Below are positions 53,264-62,172 of a stretch of DNA of 64,000 bases, in pieces (position 1 is the first letter of the stretch; every line of letters starts with the position of its first letter). A program made the translations under genes and the position numbers. The stretch is from DATJGR01 sp963780795 (GTDB lineage: Bacteria; Pseudomonadota; Gammaproteobacteria; Pseudomonadales; Azotimanducaceae), in the NCBI GenBank assembly GCA_963780795.1, contig CAWADH010000014.1, positions 351,097 through 415,096 on the forward strand, given 5' to 3'. Under the pieces are notes generated by a model. That model did no database searches. It saw nothing but the letters and a program-made list of their open reading frames with translations, and was not told the DNA's origin.

Positions 53264-54739
53264 TCAGACCTGATTTAGAAGGTACTGGAACAGCATCGGC
53301 ACCGGCCGGCCGGTTGCGCCTTTCGCGGCGCCGCTCGCATAGGCGCTGCCGGCCACGTCGAGGTGCGCCCACGCGAACTGTTTGGCGAAGCGCGACAGGA
53401 AACATGCGGCCACCACGGCGCCCGCGTCGCGACCTCCGACATTCGCCATGTCGGCGAAGTTGCTCTTCAGATTCTGCTGATAGTCATCCCACACCGGCAT
53501 CTGCCAGGCGCGGTCCCAGATGTATTCGCCGGCGTTCAACAGACTCGCCGCCAGTTCGTCGTCGTTGGCGAACAGACCGCTGGCGTGGGCGCCGAGCGCC
53601 ACCACGCATGCGCCGGTCAGCGTTGCCACGTCGATCACCGCTTTCGGCCGATAACGTTCGGCATAGGTCAACGTGTCGCATAGCACCAGTCGCCCCTCGG
53701 CGTCGGTGTTCAGGATCTCCACGGTCTGGCCCGACAGCGTTTTGACGACGTCGCCGGGACGGCTGGCCCGTCCGCTCGGCATGTTCTCGGCGGCCGCCAC
53801 CAGCGTGACGAGGTTGATCGGCAGCTTCGCGTCGATGACCGCCTTGGTGGTGCCCAACACGGCGGCGGCTCCGCACATGTCGAACTTCATTTCGTCCATC
53901 GCCGCGGGCGGCTTCAGACTGATGCCGCCGGTATCGAAGGTGATGCCCTTGCCAATCAGTGCGATCGGCGGCATTTTCGCGGCCGCACCACGGTACTCCA
54001 CGATGATCAGCTTGCCCGGCGTCGCGCTGCCTTGCGTCACCGACATGAACGCGCCCATGCCGAGCCTTTCGATTTCGCGCTCGTCGACCACTTTGACCTT
54101 CACGCGATTTTTCGGCGCCGCGTTGCGCGCTAGTTTCCGGGCCTCGGCGGCGAGGTAGGTCGGGTTGCAGACGTTCGGCGGCTGATTTCCCAGGTCGCGC
54201 GCAAACGCCATTCCGGCGTCGAGCGCCTGCGCATGCCGCACTGCGCTGCTGGTCGCGTTGTGACCGCGCGCGGTGCTGTGCACGGCAAGCTGAGCGATCT
54301 GCGCAGGCGGCGTCTCGTCCTGCTGCTGTTTCGATGCGGCGAACCGATACAGCTGAGATGTGAGCGACGCCAACGCGACACGCGCCTTCTGATAGCCGTC
54401 GTAGCCGGCAACCTTGAACGCGTCGATCGCGAGCACCGAATCGCGCACCGGTGCCGACTTCAATGCAGTGGCGGCCGCTCCGATTGCCTTACGGTAGTCG
54501 GCCGGACTCAGTTCGGCCTCGTCGCCGACGCCTACCAACAGCAGGCGGCGGATCGAAGTTGCCTTCGGCAGCGTGATCAACTGCGCGCGCCCGGGCTTGT
54601 CGAGGAAGTCGTGGCTCGATGCAGCGAGGTAGTCGTCGAGCTCGAGCGCGCGAGCGACCGAACGCGCCGCGTGCATCGTGACGATCAGACAATCGGTGCG
54701 TAGATCCTCGAGTTTTCCGGACTTCGTCGAATACTTCAT
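53264..54739 (-). CDS. pepA: Leucyl aminopeptidase
   Basis: 491 residues of M17 aminopeptidase. The C-terminal catalytic half has IGKGITFDTGGISLKP (metal-binding Lys and Asp), FDMCGAAAVLG and the signature NTDAEGRLVLCDTLTYAE. It removes N-terminal residues, preferring Leu, and in E. coli also binds DNA at cer and carAB. ATG 54739 has GGAG upstream. Upstream in-frame sequence is not conserved. Divergent from lptF. Confidence 0.95.
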   Translation of the reverse strand: MKYSTKSGKLEDLRTDCLIVTMHAARSVARALELDDYLAASSHDFLDKPGRAQLITLPKATSIRRLLLVGVGDEAELSPADYRKAIGAAATALKSAPVRDSVLAIDAFKVAGYDGYQKARVALASLTSQLYRFAASKQQQDETPPAQIAQLAVHSTARGHNATSSAVRHAQALDAGMAFARDLGNQPPNVCNPTYLAAEARKLARNAAPKNRVKVKVVDEREIERLGMGAFMSVTQGSATPGKLIIVEYRGAAAKMPPIALIGKGITFDTGGISLKPPAAMDEMKFDMCGAAAVLGTTKAVIDAKLPINLVTLVAAAENMPSGRASRPGDVVKTLSGQTVEILNTDAEGRLVLCDTLTYAERYRPKAVIDVATLTGACVVALGAHASGLFANDDELAASLLNAGEYIWDRAWQMPVWDDYQQNLKSNFADMANVGGRDAGAVVAACFLSRFAKQFAWAHLDVAGSAYASGAAKGATGRPVPMLFQYLLNQV

Positions 54740-54840
54740 AATCTCCAGTCTTGTCGCGCGTTTGCTTCGAACAAGTCTAATTGAAAAGCCGCGACACACG
54801 ACACTCAAACGGAAGCGGGAACGGCTGACGGACACAGTAG

Positions 54841-55908
54841 ATGGGCATCGCGTTCCGATACGTTTCCCGCGAGTTGTTGGCGGTGTTCTTCGTCACCGCT
54901 CTGGTGTTGTTGGCGATCGCGCTCGGCGGACGGTTCATGGGTTATCTGCAGGATGCCGCCGTCGGCAAACACTCTGCCGATGCGCTGCTCACGATCATCG
55001 GCCTGCGCGTTCCCGAGTTTCTGCAGCTGACGTTGCCGTTTTCGTTTTACATCGCGCTGGTGCTCACTGCAGCGCGGTTGTACGCGGACCAGGAAATGAC
55101 CGTGCTGGTCACCAGCGGCAGTTCGCCGTCGCAGGTGCTGGCGTGGATCGGCGTCAGCGCGATCGTCGTCGCGACAGGTGTGGTGTATCTCTCCGTGCAG
55201 GTCACGCCGCATGCGCTCGGAGTACTCGAACGGTTTCTCTCGGCAGAGCGCGTCGAGCGCGAGTTCGAAACGATGACACCCGGCGTTTTCCACAGCTTCA
55301 ACGACGGCGCGCGCGTGACGTACTCGGAATCGACGTCGCCGGACAAGCGCGAACTGTCGCGCGTCTTCATCGCGGCGCAGGTGCAGGGCCACAGCATCAC
55401 CATCTGGGCGCAGCGGGGCAGTCAATACATCGACGCGATCACCGGCAGCCGCTTCATGCGGCTGGGCGCCGGACGACGCTACGAAGGCGAGATCGGACAA
55501 ACGCCGTATCGCGTGGTGAAGTTCGAGACGTTGAGCCAGCGCATCGAGCAGCGCGATCCCGCGCTCGCCGACATCGAGATCGACGCGCAGCCGACGAGCC
55601 TGCTCGCGCGCGACGACCCGCGGTCGTCGGCCGAGCGGCATTGGCGGTATGCGCTGCCGCTCATGACGTTGGTTGCCGTGCCGATCGGTTTCGCGCTCGC
55701 CAGAGTGCGGCCGCGCGAGGGGCGGTTCGCGCGGATCGTTCCGGCAGTGCTCGCGTTCCTGGCGTACTACTTCGTGCTGCTGGTGAATCGCAATGCGCTC
55801 GCGGTGGGCCATATATCGAACGCGATCGGCATGTGGCCCACTCACGCGGTGTTCGCGGCGGTGGGCGTCGTGCTGCTGCAGCGATTGAACCAGCCGCACG
55901 CGGACTGA
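54841..55908 (+). CDS. lptF: LPS export permease LptF
   Basis: 355 residues: three N-terminal membrane helices (ELLAVFFVTALVLLAIALGGRFM ... LPFSFYIALVLTAARLYADQEMTVL), a periplasmic beta-jellyroll, and three C-terminal helices (YALPLMTLVAVPIGFALARVRPREG). With LptG and the LptB ATPase it pulls lipopolysaccharide from the inner membrane. It begins at ATG 54841 with weak upstream signal. 5 bp from lptG; the lptFG pair divergent from pepA is the E. coli and Pseudomonas arrangement. Confidence 0.94.
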   Translation: MGIAFRYVSRELLAVFFVTALVLLAIALGGRFMGYLQDAAVGKHSADALLTIIGLRVPEFLQLTLPFSFYIALVLTAARLYADQEMTVLVTSGSSPSQVLAWIGVSAIVVATGVVYLSVQVTPHALGVLERFLSAERVEREFETMTPGVFHSFNDGARVTYSESTSPDKRELSRVFIAAQVQGHSITIWAQRGSQYIDAITGSRFMRLGAGRRYEGEIGQTPYRVVKFETLSQRIEQRDPALADIEIDAQPTSLLARDDPRSSAERHWRYALPLMTLVAVPIGFALARVRPREGRFARIVPAVLAFLAYYFVLLVNRNALAVGHISNAIGMWPTHAVFAAVGVVLLQRLNQPHAD

Positions 55909-55912
55909 CCCG

Positions 55913-56986
55913 TTGATACTCCGCATCGACCGTTACATCAGCAGCACCGTCTTCAAGGCGATGCTGGTCGTGTTGATCGCATTCGTCGGGCTCAACGTCG
56001 TGTTTCAGCTCGTCGACGAACTGCGCGAGAAGTACGTCGGCTACGGATTCTGGCAGGCGGTCGTCTACGTGCTGCTGACGTTGCCGCGGCGCATCTACGA
56101 ACTGATTCCGTACGTCGCCTTTCTCGGCACGTTAGTTGGCCTCGGGCAGCTGGCGGGACAGAACGAACTGACGGTGTTGCGCGCGGCCGGTGTGTCGGTG
56201 CGCCGCCTGTTCACGTCGGCCGCGTTTCCGGCCACCGGCGCGCTGCTGATTGCGTTGCTGCTCGGCGAATATCTCGCGCCGTGGGGAGAGGAAGCGGCTG
56301 AGGGGTACAAGGCGCGAGCGCGGCAGGAATCGACAACGATTCGATTCTGGGGCGGCCACTGGTATCGCGAAGGCGGCTTGTTCATGGACGTCGCGGCCAT
56401 GGACGCGAGCGGACACCTGGTCGGCGTGCGGCAATTCTTCCTCGACGACGCCCGCCACCTTCGAATCGCGCGCCACGCGGCGACCGCGCGTTATCTGAAG
56501 GATGAAGGCGCGTGGATGCTGAGCGACGTCAGCGAGACGCTGCTCGACGACAGCGGAACCCGCGCGCGACATCTGGACGAAGTACGCTGGCCGTCGGATG
56601 CAACGCCTGAACTGCTCGGCATAAGGGTGTTGTTGGGACCGTCGACGCTGTCGATCCGTGGGCTCGCCACGCAGATCGCGTACATGGAGCGCGAAGGGTT
56701 GGATGCGAGCCGCTACAAGCTGGCGTACTGGGGCAAGGTGCTGCAGCCGCTGGCGATTCTCGGTCTCGCGTTGCTGGCGCTGTGTTTCATCATCGGGCCG
56801 CTGCGTGAAGTGAGCATGGGCACACGGCTGGCCGTCGGAACGCTGACGGGACTCGCATTCAAATACCTCGAGGACATTCTCGGGCCGATGAGCATGGTGT
56901 TCCACATACCGGCGGCCGTGGCGATCGCGTTGCCGATTGCGGTGTGCTGGCTCGCCGCGATGCTATTGGTGCGCCGTTCGCAGTAG
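55913..56986 (+). CDS. lptG: LPS export permease LptG
   Basis: 357 residues: LRIDRYISSTVFKAMLVVLIAFVGLNVVFQLVDEL, the standard LptG start; RRIYELIPYVAFLGTLVGLGQLA, the coupling region; NELTVLRAAGVSVRR; and a C-terminal YWGKVLQPLAILGLALLALCFIIGPLR. Partner of LptF in the LPS transport complex. It begins at TTG 55913. Convergent with the RDD gene, 3 bp away. Confidence 0.94.
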   Translation: MILRIDRYISSTVFKAMLVVLIAFVGLNVVFQLVDELREKYVGYGFWQAVVYVLLTLPRRIYELIPYVAFLGTLVGLGQLAGQNELTVLRAAGVSVRRLFTSAAFPATGALLIALLLGEYLAPWGEEAAEGYKARARQESTTIRFWGGHWYREGGLFMDVAAMDASGHLVGVRQFFLDDARHLRIARHAATARYLKDEGAWMLSDVSETLLDDSGTRARHLDEVRWPSDATPELLGIRVLLGPSTLSIRGLATQIAYMEREGLDASRYKLAYWGKVLQPLAILGLALLALCFIIGPLREVSMGTRLAVGTLTGLAFKYLEDILGPMSMVFHIPAAVAIALPIAVCWLAAMLLVRRSQ

Positions 56987-56989
56987 ACG

Positions 56990-57412
56990 TCAGCGGGTGG
57001 GGCGGTGCACGACGTGCGTGCGCGACAGCATGTCGGACCACGCGCGGCGGTCCGGATCGATGTAGATCCACAGATAGCCGAGGCCGAGCGCGGCGAACGA
57101 AAGCCCCGCGCCGATGAATCGCAGCAGCGCCTGCCCCAACCGCATCGGTGTGCCGTCGTCGGTCTCGATGCGCAGGCTCCAGGCCAGCATGCCGGCCGTC
57201 TGACCGCGCCACACCCAGAAGTAGGCGAAGAAGCCGAACAGCTCGACGAACAGAATCGTCTTCACGAGCGGCCCGAGTACCGGACCGTTATGTATCGCCA
57301 CGCCGATGAACAGCGTCACCAGCCAGATTGCGAGCACGAGCATGGCGTCATAGGTCATGGCTCCGAGACGACGCAGCAGACCGGCCGGACGAGGTAGTAG
57401 GGCGTCGGGCAC
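56990..57412 (-). CDS. RDD-family membrane protein
   Basis: 140 residues: AGLLRRLGAMTYDAMLVLAIWLVTLFIGVAI, with the Arg and Asp of the RDD name, then FAYFWVWRGQTAGMLAWSLRIETDDG (the family's GQTLGK-like turn), and a third helix LRFIGAGLSFAALGLGYLWI. Three membrane helices. The role of RDD proteins is mostly unknown; some are linked to ion transport. It follows the 80-residue gene by 61 bp on the same strand and probably shares its promoter. Confidence 0.88.
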   Translation of the reverse strand: MPDALLPRPAGLLRRLGAMTYDAMLVLAIWLVTLFIGVAIHNGPVLGPLVKTILFVELFGFFAYFWVWRGQTAGMLAWSLRIETDDGTPMRLGQALLRFIGAGLSFAALGLGYLWIYIDPDRRAWSDMLSRTHVVHRPTR

Positions 57413-57473
57413 CGCTCGGTCGGTCAGATGACGAAAGCGCGCGCGCGCGTGCGAACGGGGAACTCGAGCGGCA

Positions 57474-57716
57474 TCAATCGCGTCGCCACGGATCCGGCGC
57501 CGCTTCGCGAGGTTTCGGCAGGTCTTCGATCAACTGCTGGCGCAGACGGATGGCGCGGCGATACGCCTCGATCAGGTAACTCTGTTCGCCGCTCGCCTCG
57601 TGCACCGACAGCCGCCGCAGACGCCGCTGATAGTCGACGATCTCCCGCAGCATCCGCACGGCGGCGGCGCTGGCGGCCTGCTGGTCGGGTGACATCTGCG
57701 CTTGCGGTGTTGCCAT
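57474..57716 (-). CDS. Small hypothetical protein, 80 residues
   Basis: Not recognised. 80 residues, charged and helical: AASAAAVRMLREIVDYQRRLRRL, then EQSYLIEAYRRAIRLRQQLIEDLPKP. Ends PDPWRRD. No cysteine, membrane segment or signal peptide. It is credible as a gene because it has a GGGGAG ribosome-binding site and a good promoter with an operator-like palindrome upstream (57763-57803). It may be co-transcribed with the RDD gene. Confidence 0.68.
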   Translation of the reverse strand: MATPQAQMSPDQQAASAAAVRMLREIVDYQRRLRRLSVHEASGEQSYLIEAYRRAIRLRQQLIEDLPKPREAAPDPWRRD

Positions 57717-57762
57717 CTCGATCTCCCCTATGTGGCATGCCGACTTCCTGTCGGCTCGACCG

Positions 57763-57791
57763 AATATAGGTTAGCGAGTTTTATTAATCAA
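57763..57791 (-). promoter_or_regulatory. Promoter of the 80-residue gene and RDD gene
   Basis: On the minus strand: -35 TTGATT (57786-57791), a 17-bp spacer and -10 TATATT (57763-57768, five of six). Transcription would start near 57756. The first bases of the mRNA would be able to form a stem, GCCGAC (57739-57744) with GTCGGC (57750-57755) around a 5-nt loop. Confidence 0.58.
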
Positions 57792-57803
57792 CGAGATTAA
57801 TAA
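57781..57803. promoter_or_regulatory. AT-rich palindromic operator overlapping the -35 box
   Basis: TTATTAATC (57781-57789) and GATTAATAA (57795-57803) form a perfect 9-bp inverted repeat with a 5-bp centre. It covers the -35 box of the promoter at 57763-57791, the usual place for a repressor. Its base composition stands out against the GC-rich surroundings. It lies 27 bp past the stop of the thiolase-like gene. The regulator is unknown; TetR- or MarR-type sites are of this size. Confidence 0.55.
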
Positions 57804-57830
57804 GCGACCTTAACTCATTGATAACACGAG

Positions 57831-59303
57831 CTACCCGAACGAAACGACTCCAGCCCCATCGAGCTGCGCGGGGCGGCCGCAGAATTCCTGATGCGTCATC
57901 GCATCGAGCACGCCGGCGTCGCTGCAGTTGCCCCACGCCCGCCGACCGTCGGGGAGGCGGCAGGCGACGTGCGCGATGGACGGACCGTCGGCGCCGTACA
58001 TCACCGTGTAGCTTTCGACGTCGACCGCACCGCGATGCGCCATGGCGACCTCGCGCCACGGCGTTTCGTCGACCTTCGCCTGCAGGTCTTCGTGGCGGAA
58101 TGCCCGCGTCGGCGCTTGGGAGGAGTACACGCCGAACGCGTGTTTGGTCAGATACCCGCCGTTCGCCGTGACGAGTCCGCGCGCGTTGCGATCGCCGCGC
58201 AGCACTTCTGCCATCCGTGCGATCGAGTGCATGACGTAGTTGTTCAACGGTCCGCCGCCGAACGTGAGGCCGCCCGTTACCGTCAGCGGGCGGCGTTCGT
58301 CGAGCCCGAGTTCCGCCGCGGCGACCTCGACCGCGACCGGAAAGCAGCTGTACACGTCGACGTGCTCGACGTTCTTTGCGGTGACGCCGGCCAGTTCGAG
58401 ACAGCGACCGCCGGCAAAGCGGATTGCCGGCGACGAGTGCAGGTTGTCGCGGTTGGAGACGAAGTAATGGTCGTGCGCATCGGTGCCGGCCCACGGATAG
58501 ATCCAGCGGTCTTCCGAAATGCCGAAGCGCTTCGCCGCGGCGACCGAGCACAGGATCAGCGCTGCTGCCTGATCGACGTTGTTGTTCGAGTTCATCAGCT
58601 TCGGATATGGAAACGACACCGGTCGGTTCGATGCGGACGGCGTGCGGATTTCTTCCGCGGTGTGGCGCTCCTGAATCCACGCGTGTGGATTGGAGCTTGC
58701 GACATCGCTGAAGCGCGCCCACAACTCGGAGATGCGCTTCAGATGCGCCGGAATGCTCTCGTGGCGCGCGTGCCGCAGCGCATTCTCGAACAGCGGATAC
58801 AGCTGAATCGGTTGACCGAGGCCGACTGCTTTCTCGGCATCGTGGCGCATGTTCTTGTCTTCGCCGATCAGCCGGGCCGGTGTACCGGGCGCTTCCTGCC
58901 ATTTGAGATCGACGCCTTGCTTGCGCGCGCGCGCCTGGGTGTAGCCGCATTCCGCTCCGGTGATAACGATCACTTCATGGCGCTGCGCCTGAATGTCGAG
59001 TGCGCTCTGGTTCACCGTCGATTGCACGTAGTTGCCGCCGTAAGGCGTCAGCGCGGTTTCGGCGTTGGGAACGCCCACCGCTTGTGCGACGATGCGCGCC
59101 GGATCCTTGTACGGCCAGATTCCGCGGATCACGCGCACCGAGGTCGCGTGGTTCAGCAAGTTGTTGGAGCCTGAGTCGGCGGCGGCCGCGCGGACCGCAT
59201 CGATCATCAACGCCAAGGGTTCCTTTGCCTGTGCAGGGTCGGCTACGCGCTGCTCGAGCTGGCTGATGCCGACCAGCACGGGCACGGTTTGATCGCGGTT
59301 CAT
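57831..59303 (-). CDS. Thiolase-like protein (acetyl-CoA acetyltransferase / SCP2-thiolase type)
   Basis: 490 residues. The N-terminus VPVLVGISQLEQRVADP is typical of the thiolase-like group annotated as acetyl-CoA acetyltransferase. SALDIQAQRHEVIVITGAECGYT takes the place of the usual GGxES region. C-terminal HVDVYSCFPVAVEVAAAELG, GGLTFGGGPLNNYVMHS and GLVTANGGYLTKHAFGVYS resemble the thiolase C-terminal domain. The classic VCGSG nucleophile is not apparent, so activity may differ from true thiolases. ATG 59303 is chosen; in-frame sequence 18 codons upstream is not conserved in appearance. Divergent from the S1/P1 nuclease gene. Confidence 0.82.
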   Translation of the reverse strand: MNRDQTVPVLVGISQLEQRVADPAQAKEPLALMIDAVRAAAADSGSNNLLNHATSVRVIRGIWPYKDPARIVAQAVGVPNAETALTPYGGNYVQSTVNQSALDIQAQRHEVIVITGAECGYTQARARKQGVDLKWQEAPGTPARLIGEDKNMRHDAEKAVGLGQPIQLYPLFENALRHARHESIPAHLKRISELWARFSDVASSNPHAWIQERHTAEEIRTPSASNRPVSFPYPKLMNSNNNVDQAAALILCSVAAAKRFGISEDRWIYPWAGTDAHDHYFVSNRDNLHSSPAIRFAGGRCLELAGVTAKNVEHVDVYSCFPVAVEVAAAELGLDERRPLTVTGGLTFGGGPLNNYVMHSIARMAEVLRGDRNARGLVTANGGYLTKHAFGVYSSQAPTRAFRHEDLQAKVDETPWREVAMAHRGAVDVESYTVMYGADGPSIAHVACRLPDGRRAWGNCSDAGVLDAMTHQEFCGRPAQLDGAGVVSFG

Positions 59304-59379
59304 GTCTTCGTCTGCCTGATGCCGAAAGGCGTGGATGATATGAAGAAGACCCATCAATTAGAAGGCGCCTGGAGGGCGG

Positions 59380-60420
59380 ATGACGCGGCGTACCCGGTGG
59401 AGCCTGCTGATGCTTCTGGTCGTGGCGCCGGCGGCATCGGCCTGGAACGACGCCGGACACATGATTGCGGCGCTGATCGCATACGACCGGATGCCGTCGT
59501 CGGTGCGCGAACCGATGGCCCGGTTGGTCCGCGCGCATCCGCGCTTTCAGGAGGATTTCGTTCCGCGCCTGCCGAAAGCACTGCGCAACGCGGCCGCGGC
59601 CGAGCAGGACCGTTGGTATTTCGCGTTTGCGTCGACGTGGCCCGATGCAGCGCGCCGTTTCGACAACGTGCGCGGCGCTTCGGCACGCGATGCACTGGTC
59701 GCCCACTACAACCATTCCACGTGGCACTACATCAACCTCCCGACGTATGCGGAGGCGTCGGATCGGCGACGCATCGGCGCGCCGATGCCGTCGATGAGCG
59801 CGGCCGGAGTCGATGAAGCGCGCATGAACGTCGTGCAGGCGCTCGACAGGCTGACGCGAAGCTGGTGCAGCGCATCCGATGGCGAACGCGCGCTCGCGCT
59901 GTCGTGGATCACGCACCTGATCGCCGACCTCCATCAGCCGTTGCACGCGACGACGCTGTACGCGGATCCCGCGTTCGAGCGGGGCGACCGCGGCGGCAAC
60001 GACATTCTGGTCAGCGGAGCGACGCAGTTGCGTGCCGATAATATGCATGCGCTCTGGGACGGCGCGCTCGGCTACGAATCGAAATACCGGCAGCTCGAGG
60101 CGCTTGCGCGTGATTACGGACGGCAGGCACCCGATGCCTCGAAGAACGACGACAACGGCGATTTCCTGCATAGATTCCAGTCGTGGGCTAAACAGAGCCG
60201 AGCGCTGGCTGCGAGCGATGTGTACACGCCGGAGGTGCGCGCGGCCGTGGCGTCTGGCAACTCCCGACAGCCGAGCGTGTCGATCGGCGATGCCTATCTC
60301 GCCGCGATGCACGCAACGGCGGTTCGTCAGATTGCGCTGGCCGGTCGCCGCACCGCCACCATACTCGCGGCGCTTGCCGACGTGGCGGCGTCGTCTGGAT
60401 GTGCCCGACAAGTGAACTGA
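59380..60420 (+). CDS. Secreted S1/P1-type nuclease
   Basis: 346 residues. Signal peptide MTRRTRWSLLMLLVVAPAASA; the mature protein then starts with Trp22, in WNDAGHMIAALIA. In S1/P1 nucleases this N-terminal Trp and nearby His bind zinc. Other ligands are visible: HYNHSTWHYINLP, LSWITHLIADLHQPLHA and RGGNDILV, then NMHALWDGAL. It should cleave single-stranded DNA/RNA and remove 3' phosphates in the periplasm or outside. GGAGGGCGG lies just before the ATG. Confidence 0.92.
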   Translation: MTRRTRWSLLMLLVVAPAASAWNDAGHMIAALIAYDRMPSSVREPMARLVRAHPRFQEDFVPRLPKALRNAAAAEQDRWYFAFASTWPDAARRFDNVRGASARDALVAHYNHSTWHYINLPTYAEASDRRRIGAPMPSMSAAGVDEARMNVVQALDRLTRSWCSASDGERALALSWITHLIADLHQPLHATTLYADPAFERGDRGGNDILVSGATQLRADNMHALWDGALGYESKYRQLEALARDYGRQAPDASKNDDNGDFLHRFQSWAKQSRALAASDVYTPEVRAAVASGNSRQPSVSIGDAYLAAMHATAVRQIALAGRRTATILAALADVAASSGCARQVN

Positions 60421-60428
60421 GGCGCGCT

Positions 60429-61094
60429 ATGACGATACGGTTCGTTCTGTGGGACAACGACGGCGTACTGGTGGACACGGAGGAGGGCTACTACCTCGCT
60501 ACCAGACGCGCGCTCGGAGAGATCGGCATCGAGCTCGACCTGGCGCACTATCATCGTCTGCGTGCGCAAGGCGTTACTTCGTGGACCCTGGCCGAAGCGG
60601 CGGGAATCGATGCCCGCACGATCGACCGGCAACGGAGTCTGCGCAATGACTACTACCAGCAGTTCATCCGCTCCCGAAACCTCGAAATCGAAGGCGTGCA
60701 CGACGAGATCGCGGCGATGGCGGCTAGCTATCGAATGGCGGTCGTCACGACCGCGAAACGGAGCGACTTCGAGCTCATTCATCGCGAGCGCCGCATCGTC
60801 CGTCACATGGAATTCGTGCTGACCGGCGACGACTACCAGCCGCACAAACCGCATCCGGCCGGCTACCTGGCGGCGCTCGAACGATTCGGCGCGACGGCGG
60901 ACGAAGCGGTCGTGATCGAAGATTCGAAGCAGGGGCTCGATGCGGCCCGCGGCGCCGGACTCGCGTGTCTGATCGTCCACAATCCGTTTTTCGGAACGGC
61001 ACACGACTTCGACGGCGCGACGCACGTTCTCGGGTCTGTCGCCGAGGTGCGGCGCGTGCTGGAAGAAATGCGCGGCGACGCGTCGTCCGACTGA
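60429..61094 (+). CDS. HAD-superfamily hydrolase (phosphatase/phosphomutase type)
   Basis: 221 residues. Motif I FVLWDNDGVLVDTEEGYYLATRRAL (nucleophile DxD; the usual FD is WD here), motif II in AVVTTAKRS, motif III Lys in DDYQPHKPHPAGYLAAL, and motif IV VVIEDSKQGLDAARGAGL. The four-helix cap and length fit phosphoglycolate phosphatase or beta-phosphoglucomutase relatives; the substrate is not evident. ATG 60429 has GAGG upstream, 8 bp after the nuclease gene. Confidence 0.9.
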   Translation: MTIRFVLWDNDGVLVDTEEGYYLATRRALGEIGIELDLAHYHRLRAQGVTSWTLAEAAGIDARTIDRQRSLRNDYYQQFIRSRNLEIEGVHDEIAAMAASYRMAVVTTAKRSDFELIHRERRIVRHMEFVLTGDDYQPHKPHPAGYLAALERFGATADEAVVIEDSKQGLDAARGAGLACLIVHNPFFGTAHDFDGATHVLGSVAEVRRVLEEMRGDASSD

Positions 61095-61118
61095 CGACTC
61101 GCGAGCGGGCGGTATACA
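61091..61118 (+). promoter_or_regulatory. Possible promoter for the hotdog-like gene
   Basis: CTGACG (61091-61096), 16-bp spacer, TATACA (61113-61118, five of six), 39 bp before the ATG at 61158. It overlaps the stop codon of the HAD gene. Confidence 0.35.
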
Positions 61119-61157
61119 CTCGGTCGGTCGCTCACGGTCGAGAGGGAGGCCGTTTCG

Positions 61158-62099
61158 ATGACGCAGTTCAACGCGTGGCCGCTCGGGGGCGGCGTCTGGG
61201 TCGGGCCGGTGCGCAAGCCGCGCAATTCCGCCGCGAACGAGAAAGGCAGCATTCACGACGACGCGGTTGCACAGAAGCTCGGCTTCAGGGGCGGAACCGT
61301 GGCGGCCTCACTGCACATGGAGCAGTTCCCGCCGCTTCTCCTGCACATGTTCGGGCCGCGCTGGTGGGAGTGCGGCGGCCTCTCGCTGTACTTCCGTTAC
61401 GCAACCACCGACCTCGAAGCCGCTCAGTGTCACGCGGTGGCGCCGATGCGACCGCCGACCGAAGACGTCCGCATCGAAGTATGGATGGAGCATCCGAAAT
61501 CCGGTGGCGGCGGTTCGGAGCGGATCGCTGACGGTACCGCGTCCGTCGGTTGTCCCGACCTCGGGTCCGCGCTGCGCCAACGCATTCAGCTGATTCCGGA
61601 ACCCGGTGAATTGCGGATCCTCTCGCAGCTGTCGGCCGGCGCGTGTTGCGACGGCGTGCCCGCGCGCATCTCGCAAAGCGCACTCGACGAGCGTCTGTCG
61701 GTCATCACCGAACCGCTCGATGCATACACGACCGGCAGTCCCTGGAGCAGGCCTGCGTTGCCGCCGAGCCTGATGGTGCGGGCGATGCGCGCGGTGGAAC
61801 CGGCTCTGCTGGCGCGCAGCGGTCCGGTGGTCGGGCTGTTCGGCGCCATCGAAGTGCAGCATCTGAACGGTCCGCTGTTCGTCGAAACCGACTATCTCGC
61901 GCGCGGCCGCGTGCTCGCGATCAGCGAAACGCCGAAGACGGAGTTCTTCTGGTACGAGTCGACGCTCACCGACCCCGTTGAGGGGACCGACGTCGCGAGC
62001 ATGCTGATGATGCTGCGCTTCATGAAAGCCTCGAGCCCGTTATGGGAATCGACGAATAGCGGCGTAACTTCGGATGCGGGCGAGCGCGGTAGCGCTTGA
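61158..62099 (+). CDS. Hotdog-fold-like protein, possible double-hotdog hydratase/thioesterase
   Basis: 313 residues, not firmly identified. DDAVAQKLGFRGGTVAASLHMEQFPPLLLHMF, then WWECGGLSLYFRYATTDLEAAQCHAVAP, reads like the helix and following strands of a MaoC-type hotdog domain (GxxGxxVAxxxL and SVRF/LYFRY). The second half (PALPPSLMVRAMRAVEP ... GLFGAIEVQHLNGPLFVETDYLARGRVLAIS) could be a second hotdog. The usual catalytic Asp/His pair of MaoC is unclear. No signal peptide. Other acyl-CoA genes in the window make a fatty-acyl role plausible. Confidence 0.55.
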   Translation: MTQFNAWPLGGGVWVGPVRKPRNSAANEKGSIHDDAVAQKLGFRGGTVAASLHMEQFPPLLLHMFGPRWWECGGLSLYFRYATTDLEAAQCHAVAPMRPPTEDVRIEVWMEHPKSGGGGSERIADGTASVGCPDLGSALRQRIQLIPEPGELRILSQLSAGACCDGVPARISQSALDERLSVITEPLDAYTTGSPWSRPALPPSLMVRAMRAVEPALLARSGPVVGLFGAIEVQHLNGPLFVETDYLARGRVLAISETPKTEFFWYESTLTDPVEGTDVASMLMMLRFMKASSPLWESTNSGVTSDAGERGSA

Positions 62100-62172
62100 C
62101 CGCGGTGGCGCTTGATCTTCCACCGGCGTTCGCGTATTCCTGCGTCCCCCTTCGGGCAAAATAAGTTCACCG

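Noticed and set aside
53264..54835. Longer pepA with 32 extra N-terminal residues
   Set aside because: The extension is Arg-rich with no conservation; ATG 54739 has GGAG at good spacing and gives the standard PepA start.
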